A DNA stretch of 64,000 nt from an uncultured Eubacteriales bacterium (GTDB lineage Bacteria > Bacillota > Clostridia > Christensenellales > Aristaeellaceae). The DNA lies in NCBI GenBank assembly GCA_902799045.1, contig CADBZH010000008.1, forward strand, positions 1-64,000, read 5' to 3'. Each line of letters opens with the position of its first letter. Within the stretch, counting starts at the first letter, position 1. Under the pieces are notes generated by a model, which was given only the letters and a program-made list of their open reading frames with translations, was not told the origin of the DNA and made no database searches. Shown here piece by piece: positions 37,084 to 46,300 of this stretch. A program made the translations under genes and the position numbers.

Positions 37084-37174
37084 CGTCTCACTCCCTACAG
37101 CCTCTCGGGCCGGCCGTTCCTGGATCATCGGGTTACGCATCGGTTTGTAAAAATCCCATTGATAGCTTACCAAC

Positions 37175-37180
37175 ATTATA
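37175..37180 (-). promoter_or_regulatory. -10 element of the giant protein gene, atypical for the island
   Basis: TATAAT on the minus strand, about 90 bp upstream of the ATG. Upstream are GATGAAAAC and GATGTGAAAAC, not GTAACC boxes. The A+T-rich region 37181-37480 also holds TTTGTCCG-g-ATTTGGCC (37269-37285) and, reversed, CGGACAAA-a-GGCCAAAT (37359-37375), possible regulator sites. Confidence 0.5.
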
Positions 37181-37586
37181 CCATGTTTTCATCCGTTTTC
37201 ACATCCCTTTCAAGGACCCTTCAACCAGAGAGTAGGGACAAATCTAGCCCTCCTGTTGCGATTTAACATTTGTCCGGATTTGGCCAAAAATCCCGCATTA
37301 TCACGCTTTTTATGTTTTCATGCTGTAACAAAACCGTTTTATTCCAATAATGAACCAGCGGACAAAAGGCCAAATTCAGCAGACATTATTAGCTGTCTTT
37401 TTCCGCCATGGGATGGCTCCGTCCCGCCGGCTGAGGGTTACATTGAAAACGCGATGTAACTATTCTTTCAGTTTTCAGATTATTTTCATTGATTTTCAAA
37501 CATGGGCAGCGTTTTTTCATTTTCGCGACGGCGCAACCCTCCAAAAGGGCTCAGCACGGAAGCCTGTGGGGTGCATGGAAATATAT

Positions 37587-37878
37587 GGTTCTTCACGTTT
37601 TTCTGGAGAATGCCCCTCTCAGTCAGCCTTCGGCTGCCAGCTCTCCCCCTCACGGGGGCGAGCCGAGCGCTGAATAAAACCTTGCCCCGCCCCCGTGAGG
37701 GGGAGAGGGTTCGAGCGCCCGGAAAACAGTCCTGTGGACTGTTTTCAGCGAGAACGGGCCCGTCCGTGCGCGATGGGACCCAATGCGGCAGCATTGGGCG
37801 CGCGCGTTTGGCAGGCCCATGGAGCCCGTAGGGCGGAGAGGGGGATCTTCTCAATTCCCCAAATTTCCGTGAAGAGCC
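37587..37878 (+). mobile_element. MITE-like element R3, long form
   Basis: Reverse-oriented, near-identical copy of 19447-19623: GGTTCTTCACG at the left end, CGTGAAGAGCC at the right. It differs by about 115 bp of extra sequence at about 37710-37830, itself containing hairpins (ACAGTCCTGTGGACTGT). It lies between the pilin terminator and the promoter region of the giant gene. Confidence 0.7.
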
Positions 37879-37912
37879 ACAAAAAAACCCTCTCCGGCGA
37901 ACCGGAGAGGGT
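37879..37912 (-). terminator. Rho-independent terminator of the pilin gene
   Basis: ACCCTCTCCGG (37887-37897) pairs with CCGGAGAGGGT (37902-37912). On the minus strand seven T residues follow. With its own promoter upstream, the pilin is a monocistronic unit. Confidence 0.9.
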
Positions 37913-37976
37913 GGGAAGGAGGTTGTGCGCGACCGCGCGTGAATGAAGGTGCGCGCGGCCAGCGCTTGGGAAGCAA

Positions 37977-39752
37977 TTAGTCGTTGGCGTTCATGCGACG
38001 CTTGGTGATCAGCAGGATCGCCGCAGCCAGCACCAGGACGGAGCCCGCGATGTAGAGGATCGTGGTGCCCATGCCGCCGGTGGAGGGCAGGGTCTGACCA
38101 GAGAAGTTCTGCAGGGTGATCGAGAACTTCACACCATCATCGGTCATTGTGAAGCCAGCATCTTTAGATGCCTGATCAATGGAGAAACCACCAGACACAT
38201 TGTCCTTATTAAGAGCAGCAGCGCGGTCCCAACCAATATGCAGCTCATAGCTATCCTCAAGCTTGTTATAGCCGTCGGGAGCCTTGGTCTCAGTGATGGT
38301 GTAGGTGCCTTCCTTCAGACCCTTGATAGTAATCTTACCTTGAGAGTTAGAGATCGCAGTGATCGTAACATCTTCCGGCACAACCACGGTGTCGGTATAC
38401 TCCTCCTTGTTGTAGCGCGCATAGGGGGTCACATACTGGGTGGTGTTCATGTTCGGAGTCTCAGGATTAGTGGTGGTATAGGAACCATCGAGCAGAGCCC
38501 AGTAGTCGCCATCAGCAGCCGCCACGAATCTCTCACCAGTCACCAGAGTGGTGTTGTACTGAGTACCAGTGATTGTGAACTCAGCGCCAGCCAGGGGATT
38601 GTTGTTGTTGCCGCCGTCAACCTTGATGATCTCAAGGGTGGTCACATGGGTGATGGTCTTGCTGTGCGGGGTCTCGCCCTTGGGCTCGTCCGGGCCGAAG
38701 TCATCACCATGATAATCGTGGTTGGGATTGTTGGAATAGTCGAAGTACACTTCGTTCTCGTTGCCGGTCTCGCCATACACAGCGTCATCATTCACAACGG
38801 CAGTGTAGGTGATGACCATCTTCTGGCCGATGTAGTTCTTGCCAGCAGTCTCAGCGAAAGCCTTGAAGCCGGGGAACACGATCTTGATATCCTGGCCGCC
38901 AGCAGCAGTAACAGCATCCGTAGGCGCGGTATAGGCCTTGTACTCATCGCCGTCCTTAACGGTCATCGTGTAATTGACATTATCATTGCCAACCTTAACG
39001 GAGGAGATACCAGTCAGAGTCAGGCCGGCGGGCAACTGGTCGTGCATGACAAAGACGAAATGATCCTTATACTGGGTGGTATCAGGAACGTCGATCTGAA
39101 CTTCGAACGTCACGGTATCGCCGATCTGCGCAGAGTCTGCCTTGACGCGCTGGAACTGAGCAGGATCCTCGCCCTGTGCAATCAGGATGTTCTTATCGGG
39201 AGCGATAACAGTATCCTTGGCAGCCACGGAGACGTCCTTCACAACGTTCAGCATGAACTTGGAGTAGGTATCGCCAGCAGCCAAGTTCGCGGTGGTATCC
39301 TTGATGAAGTAGTAGCCATCACCACTCACATTGATAGTGTACGGAGTTCCATCCTGGGTAGAAGCACCGGCAGCAGTGCCCAGATGATCACCAATCACGC
39401 GGGCAACCGCATCCAGCTTGGCGGAATTGTCGCCATAACCAGCCAGAACCTTGGCAACATCCTCAGCAGTGGTGCAAGCAGCAAAATCAGTATGATTGGC
39501 AAAGGTATCAGCCTTCAGGGCAGCCAGCAGGGCCGTGCCATTAACGCCATTGCCCCACGCGATATCGGACAGTGTGCCTTCGGTGGCGTCCAGGTTGCCG
39601 GAGAACACCTGATAAGCGGTGTACTCATGCTTACCAGTCGCATTGGCATTGGTAATGGTGATGGTGTGATTGTTAGTCTCGGCCGCGAACGCGACGCTCA
39701 TGCTCGCCACGATCAGCAGCACAGCAACCAACAGAGCAAGAATCTTCTTCAT
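37977..39752 (-). CDS. Major pilin, LPSTGG-anchored (SpaA/FimA-like backbone)
   Basis: A 591-residue secreted protein. Signal peptide MKKILALLVAVLLIVASMSVAFA. An N-terminal domain (to about 190) contains the segment NVVKDVSVAAKDTV, where backbone pilins carry their linking lysine. A middle fimbrial isopeptide-like domain starts at DTVTFEVQIDVPDTTQYKD. A C-terminal Cna_B/SpaA domain carries E-box YTITETKAPDGY (about 490). LPSTGG is at about 553, followed by a hydrophobic helix and KRRMNAND. Codon use is less G+C-rich than its neighbours, as expected of a highly expressed gene. It has its own GTAACC promoter, long leader and strong terminator. ATG 39752 starts the signal peptide directly, with AGGAAG upstream. 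Confidence 0.92.
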   Translation of the reverse strand: MKKILALLVAVLLIVASMSVAFAAETNNHTITITNANATGKHEYTAYQVFSGNLDATEGTLSDIAWGNGVNGTALLAALKADTFANHTDFAACTTAEDVAKVLAGYGDNSAKLDAVARVIGDHLGTAAGASTQDGTPYTINVSGDGYYFIKDTTANLAAGDTYSKFMLNVVKDVSVAAKDTVIAPDKNILIAQGEDPAQFQRVKADSAQIGDTVTFEVQIDVPDTTQYKDHFVFVMHDQLPAGLTLTGISSVKVGNDNVNYTMTVKDGDEYKAYTAPTDAVTAAGGQDIKIVFPGFKAFAETAGKNYIGQKMVITYTAVVNDDAVYGETGNENEVYFDYSNNPNHDYHGDDFGPDEPKGETPHSKTITHVTTLEIIKVDGGNNNNPLAGAEFTITGTQYNTTLVTGERFVAAADGDYWALLDGSYTTTNPETPNMNTTQYVTPYARYNKEEYTDTVVVPEDVTITAISNSQGKITIKGLKEGTYTITETKAPDGYNKLEDSYELHIGWDRAAALNKDNVSGGFSIDQASKDAGFTMTDDGVKFSITLQNFSGQTLPSTGGMGTTILYIAGSVLVLAAAILLITKRRMNAND

Positions 39753-39943
39753 GTTCTTCCTATCCTTTCTTTTTTCGCGCCTTGCGCGTATTCGTTCCAT
39801 GCCCCCGCATGGTGAGAGTGGATTCCTCCGGACGCCGGGGTGCGCCCGGTTGGGGCGACCCTCGCCCCGCGGGATTGGCCTTCGGCGGCCTTGCGGCGCG
39901 CCGGACTGGAAAACGAAATCGTTTCTCCGAGCCTTGCACCCAT

Positions 39944-39976
39944 ATTATAACAAGTCAAGGTTACGTAGTGGGTTAC
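39944..39976 (-). promoter_or_regulatory. GTAACC-box promoter of the pilin gene
   Basis: Plus strand: ATTATA (39944-39949), 9 bp, GGTTAC (39959-39964), 6 bp, GGTTAC (39971-39976), spacing identical to the promoters at 30637 and 50504. It implies a structured leader of about 185 nt (39753-39937) rich in GC hairpins. Confidence 0.8.
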
Positions 39977-40032
39977 TTGGCCGTAAATCGATGTTCGAAT
40001 TCCAAAAAATGTGGGACAAAACCTGCCATTTT

Positions 40033-40062
40033 GGAAATTTTCATCGTGAAATGAAAATTTCC
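40033..40062. promoter_or_regulatory. Perfect 12-bp inverted repeat upstream of the pilin promoter
   Basis: GGAAATTTTCAT and ATGAAAATTTCC flank a 6-nt centre, ending 57 bp upstream of the distal GTAACC box. Possible dimer-binding operator; no T-run, so a terminator is unlikely. The remainder of 40063-40346 is GC-rich and shows nothing I can name. Confidence 0.5.
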
Positions 40063-40346
40063 AACTCTGTCGCGCGGCAGGCCGTGCGCCCGCCCCGCGC
40101 CGCCGAAGCGGCCTGTGGCCCCGGCTCATCCCTCCTTTACACGGCGCGGCCCACGGGCCTCAACCCGTTGACTGCGCCCAAAGGATGGCGGCCCCGTGCC
40201 CGGACCAGTCGACCTTCCCCCCGGCTTGCCCCTGATGTGAGGCACTATCTTCCTTCGCATCCTGTCGTGGGCCACCCCCTTTCATGGTGTCTTCACGAAC
40301 GCCCCGTGGGGCGTGGGTGACAAAAATGGCGTTCGGCGCGCCCCGT

Positions 40347-40378
40347 GGGGGGCGGCTCCCCCGTGGAGGCCGCCCCCC
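40347..40378 (-). terminator. GC-rich terminator-like hairpin after the 2920-residue protein
   Basis: GGGGGGCGGC and GCCGCCCCCC form a 10-bp stem starting 8 bp beyond the stop. A T-rich run (ATTTTTG) appears about 20 nt later on the minus strand. Confidence 0.5.
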
Positions 40379-40386
40379 GGGCGGAA

Positions 40387-43300
40387 TTACGCGTCGGTAT
40401 CGCGCTTGCGGGCCTTCAGCAGGCAGCCCGCCAGGGCCAGCAGCAGCAGCGCCACGCCCGCGGCGGTGAACATGCCCGTGCCCATGCCGCCCGTCGAGGG
40501 CAGCTGGACGCCCGCGTTGTTGCCGATGGTGAAGGTGGCATTCTCGAAGGTGACGAGCTCGTTCCCGTTCTCATAGGTCACCGTGCCATCGGCGTTGATG
40601 GTGAAGGTGAAGACGCTGTCCGTGAGGATGTATCCCGGAGGCGCCTGGATCTCCTGCACCTGGTATTCGCCGGGCAGCAGATCCTGAATCGTCAGGCCGT
40701 CCGTGCTGGTGATCGTCACCGGGCCCATCTTCTTCATCTCATTGCCGACTTTGATCTCCTCAAACTGATTGTTTTCGAAGCGGGCAAAGTCGTCGTCCGT
40801 GCTGCCCAGCTCGCGGCGCATCAGCTGGAACTTCGCGTTGGACAGCTTCCTGGTGTGGTCCACGCTGTCCACCTTCACGAGGTCGATGTCGACCTCGCTC
40901 AGATCGTTGGTGATCGTCGTGGTGTAGAGCGCGCCGTTTTCCACGGGGACGCCCTCGCTGTGCACGAAGCGGCCGATCAGGTTGTTGGTGCCCGCCTCCG
41001 CGTCCGCCTGGGAGGCATAGACGCCGGTCTCCACGACGGAATAGCTGTACGCCGCGCCCGTTTCGGGGTCGTATTCGGCGAGGTCATTCCACGTGTAGGA
41101 CCAATTATTGTTAGCCTTGCCAACCGTCTGGGTATCCAGCACCGTCTCGCCGCGCTTCAGCTGCAGCGTGATGTAGTAGTCGTCAAACCGGGTGCCGACG
41201 GCGACGGCGGAACGATCGCCGTTGATCTTCCAGACCTTTTCGCCCTTTACCTCGACCAGGCTGTTCTTCAACGCCGTGACATCGCCAAGCACCGTGCAGG
41301 TCGTGTAGCGACCGTCAGGATAGTTATTGCCATCCTTGTCGCACTCGACAACGGAATACTCGCTGTGGTTGCCCGGCAGGTTGGTGAACTCCTTGATCCA
41401 GTGCAGCACGGTTTCGCCCTTGGTCACGGTCACGCCCGCGTCGGTCTCGGTCTTCCAGGCCGTCTCGGCCATGGCATAGGTGAGGGGGATGACCGGCTGG
41501 TCGCTGCCCGTCGCCTGCTTGCCGTCTTTGTCGAAGTACGTCTCGCTGCCGTTTACGGTCCGCTTCAGCTTAAAGTAGATGGTCTTGACGTCGTCGGCGC
41601 CGGCGCCATAATCGTCATCCCAGGTGCCGTTGCTGCGCATCCAGCGCTTCTGGACGACATAGTCGGTCACCACTTTGTTGGTGTATTCCACCGTGCCCGA
41701 AGTGTTCGAGGCATTGATGGTGACGGAGGGCGAGGAGGTAGTCACCGTGAAATGGATGTTGCTCTTGGTGACCTGGCCGTCCTTGATCGGATAGCGCGTC
41801 TTCACGCCGTTGACCTCGACCTCGTCCGTCAGCTCGTACACCCAGTATGTGCCATAGGGCAGCGGGTTGGAAGTGACGGTATTACTATAGTTGTCCGCGC
41901 TGTAGGCCTGGCAATGCAGGGTTTCGACCAGATCGTTCGCTTCCTGATCTCTATAGATGCCGAACCAGTAATCCCAGGTCTTCAAGGCATCGTATCTGGT
42001 CGTATCACTGTCCAGCACTTTCCGGATCGTGATGGTGCCCTTGGGCACAATCGGGGTGTTGGTCGCCGTGAGGGTCGCGATGGTGCCGCCCAGCTGGGAG
42101 CCCGGAACCGGCGAGGGCTGGCTGTAGCTGACGTTGTAATTGGACGGCACGTTATACTCCACGAGCATATAATAGTAGTCGTTGCCGTCAGCGTCCACCT
42201 TCGGCAGGTCGGTCAGAGTCTCGGACAGGTGACCGGGAGTCAGCTTCACATACCGCCATCCTTCGCTGTCCAGCTCATAGCCTTCAGGGATATTGATGCC
42301 GCTGGCGATGCCCGCAGGCAGCGCGCCCGGCGTGCCTTCGTCCGCATACGCCACGAAGGGGTTGAAGGCCATCTGGAAGGGGGAGAGGGCGGAGGCGGAA
42401 GGCTGGCTGTAGAATGCAGTTATGGTGACATTAAGTTCGTTACTACCATTAAACGAATCAGGAGAAACGAGGACACCTGTCATTTCAGAACTACAAGATA
42501 CACCAACTCCACCAAATTGCTCTCCATTCGCACTTAGATTAGTGGAATCAACCGTAATACTGCCGCGCCAATTTGTTGAAGCGTTTATTGTCACGCTGCC
42601 TAATGGATTGCTCCAACTTGATCTAACAGACAATACTATACTTCCATTTTCCAATTCAGGCGCAGGGCCGCAATCATACCCTATGTTCCCATATCTCCAG
42701 TTTACACCAACAATGTTTACAGTAGCAGTATTATTGCCCGCGTTCGAGCTCTGCCTCTCCCTCAACTCATGGCTCACGTTCACAGTCGCAGTATTGCCCG
42801 CCGTCACATTGACGGAGGCCGTCTGCGTTGCATTTTGCACATCGTAGGTCGTATCGCTGCCGGTGACCTCGACAGTGTAGTTGCCGGGCACCAGGCCAGA
42901 GAATGTCGCGCCCGCCTTGTTGTTATAGCTGCCGCTGCTGACCGGGTTGCCATCCTTCCTCACGGTATAGCTGCCGGTGAAGGTGGAGGAGCTCGCGCCA
43001 GCGCCCGTCAGGGTCTGGGCAATGACAATGCTGCCCGTGGTCGGAACCGTCACAGGGGTTGTCAGCTCGTGGCTCACATACGCGTCGGCCGTTTGATTCG
43101 CCGTCACAGTGACCATGGCGGTGCTCAGGGCTGTGGTCACATCGTAAGTCGTATCGCTGCCGGTGACCTCAACCGTATAGTTGCCAGGCTCCAAGCCAGA
43201 GATGGTCGCGCCATTTGTGCTGCTATAGCTGCCGCTTCTGACCTCGACGTCATCCTTCTTCACGACATAGCTGCCGGTGAAGGTGGAGGAGTCCGCGCCA

Positions 43301-46300
43301 GCGCCCGTCAGGGTCTGGACGATGCGCAGAGAGCCCGTAGTCGGGGTTTCCGGCACGGGATCGGGCTGTGCGGTTCCGCCTGTCTTCTTGAACCGCAGCA
43401 GGTACATCTCGGCGTTCAGGTTGCTGGGATTGCCGTCGGACCAGACCTTCCGCACCTCCACGCTGGTATTATCAATATACTCATTGACAATGGTGGCCAC
43501 GGAGCCGTTCGCGTCCAGCGCGCCGACCGCCTCGCCGTCCGGGGTGACGACGCCGTAGCCCGCGGGCATACCGGTCGTATTCTCCACGAAGGCATAGTTC
43601 AGGCCCTGGGGCAGGCCGCTGATGTTGATCTCCTGGCCGTTGGTGAGCGTGAAGCCGCTCCAGACGCCGGCAACATGCTCACCATGCTCATCATCATAGC
43701 TGCCGCTCGACAGGATTATCGACGCGGTGGTGCCGGTGACCGTCAGACCGCTGGTCTCCGTAAAGGCCGTGTAGGTCGTCTCGTGGGTGGACTCGTCCTC
43801 CGTCTCGCTCCACAGGTACAGGTCAAAGTGGAACTGGGTGCCGTCGTTCGCGGGGGCGTTGTTCACGGTCTTGCGCAGCGTCAGTCCGGTCTTGCGCAGG
43901 TCGTTGGTGACGGTGACCTTCTGCGTCGTGCCCTTAACGATGGCGCCATTGGCCGTCTCGCCCGCAACGATGGTGCCGTTGACGGCGGAGTTGACGTGCA
44001 CATAGTGCGCGGTCGCGGGCGTGGTGATCTCCTCGACGGCATAGGTCGTGCCCTCGGGAAGGTTCGCGATGGTTACGGTGTTGTCGGCGCGCACTTCAAC
44101 AAAGGCCACGCCGCTTTCGTCAAAGGTGACCTCATTGCCCTCCTTCAAGCCCGAAGCCGGGAAGGACTGGCCCTGCACCTTGCTGGGTTCATTGGTATCC
44201 GACAGCGTCACCTTGAAGGTGAAGTAGGTGATCTTGTCCTTGATGCTGTCGCTCGCAAACGCCTTAATCAGCTCCAGCATGCCGACATTGGGCTCGCCGA
44301 CGATGTTCTGGATGGTGATGTTCAGCGTCTGGCGCTGGTTGGGATTGTAGGAGTGAAGCTCGCCGCCATTCCTGTTGACCTCTTTGGAAATGATCGTGCC
44401 GCCGAAATCGCCAGTCAAGTAATGGGCATTGGCCCAGGGTGCCAGAATGATGCCCGCGCCTGTCTTGCTGGTATTAAACTCTTGTGGACTCCCATCTTCG
44501 CAATACCCTTTTGTGCCATCATCATTGAGCAGATTAAAGAGTACCTTCGTAGCGTATTCCTTGCCGTGGCTCTCGAATTGAGCATCGAGGCCCACGCCGT
44601 CAAACTTCACCAATGGACAGAAATTTTCCTGGTCCATCATCACGTTGATCACGACATAACGCCCGTCGTCTTCCAGATCAATGCCTTCGTCGGAAATGTC
44701 AGACGCTTTATAATTCAGCACACGAACGGTGGTGCTGTCCGTCGCGCCAATCAGCTCCTTCGACAGCACGCGAAGCCGCTTCATGTCATTGACAATGTCA
44801 TATTTCTTGTAGCCGCCCGTGCCGTTCTGGTAGACTGTAACGTCGCTTACGTTCCCAGCGGTAACAGCTGTATTAACCTCTTCTGGTTCATCGGTGAGTA
44901 TCACCAAAGGTACGCGAGTGCCTTTATTCAACACTTCTGCAAGGGTACTTGGGTTGTCATAAGCGACTTGTCCAAAGTAATTGAGGTTGGTATTGTTCAG
45001 GAAATGAGCTTCCGTCGCGCTGAAATCCACATACAAACCCCCAACCTGGGCCGCTCCGCTTTGCGTGATTTCCTGGTCGTCTATGACTTCGGAAACGCTA
45101 TAATCTCCGGGCTCCAGCCCGTCAAACTCCACCTGGAACCTGCCGTTCGTGCCGGTGTTGCCCTGTTTTTCCGCTACTGTATTGCCAGCCTTGTCTTTCA
45201 GGCGAATCGTAACATCCTTATTTTGAATGGGTTTGCCGTCCTGATCCGTGTACACCTTTAAGACTTTGAGAACATTGACCTTGAGATTTCTGCCGGAATA
45301 GCCGAAGTCAGCCTCGCCTGTTCCAGCTGGGCCGTCTGTAATCACAGCAGACATCACTGCCGCGCCGATCGTGGCTTCAATGTCAGCAGTATGGTTCTTA
45401 TACTCTTCCGTATAGTAGCCAAAGTCGGTAGCATCCTTCATGAAGCTGTCGATGTAGGCCTTGGAAATGGTGCCGGTGGGCGTGGCGAAGGTCAGGCTGT
45501 TATACCAGTACCTGATCATGTTCGTATCGTCCACGGAAGACAGCATCTCATCAGTCGGAGAATTATAGTGAAGGTTATAGCAGGAAATCGAATAGCCCTC
45601 GACGATCGTATCCACGTTGTTCGGCTCTCTCAAATCGGCAACGCTTTGGATGGTCTTATTCGACTTCTTCTTTAGAACAGAAACCTGTGCATTCATGTCT
45701 GCGGAGATTTGCATGTTGGAAACCGCAGTGCCGTTATTGTCGAACCATTCCGTGATCGGAATATCCACAGTCGTCTGATCGGGCCCGATAATCAACCTGG
45801 AGGCGCCGAAGAAATATCGGTCACTGTTATCTTGAGTGGGTGCAGGCACCTTCACAAACACATAGTAGTCGTCCGCTTCATCAATCTCCAGGCCAGCTTC
45901 CTGAACGTAGACGCGCACACCGTACTTTTCGGTATACGAAAGCACCTGCTGGAAATTGAGGGTTACTTTATTTTGAGATGCGTCAATCACATAGCCGTCT
46001 GTTTCTTTGAGAGCAAAGCCCTGCAACTCGGAGAGATGCGCATTGTTGACATTGTTCTGATCAGGACTATCCTTCCACTGCTGCAAGGTAAAAACATTGT
46101 TTACGTCGTCAAGGATTTTGAAAGTGACGGTGTCGCCAGAATTCGGCACATTCATATCTTTGAACGAAGTGACCTCGGACGCAGAATTGAACTGCACGCC
46201 GGTAAAACGATTACTATTCCCTCCATTGGAATACGTAATCTCTTCCTGAATGCCAAAGACTCTGTTCTTCAGCGCATCGAGGGCAGCACCGCTGATTAAA

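Noticed and set aside
37131-37148. GGTTAC followed by GGTTTG near the start of the 2112-residue gene as a fourth GTAACC promoter
   Set aside because: The repeat spacing is 11, not 12, and no -10 lies 9 bp downstream; it falls inside the leader of a different promoter.
37436-37460. GGTTACAT ... ATGTAAC as another GTAACC promoter
   Set aside because: Only one box is in the right orientation, with no second box at 12 bp and no -10 at 9 bp.
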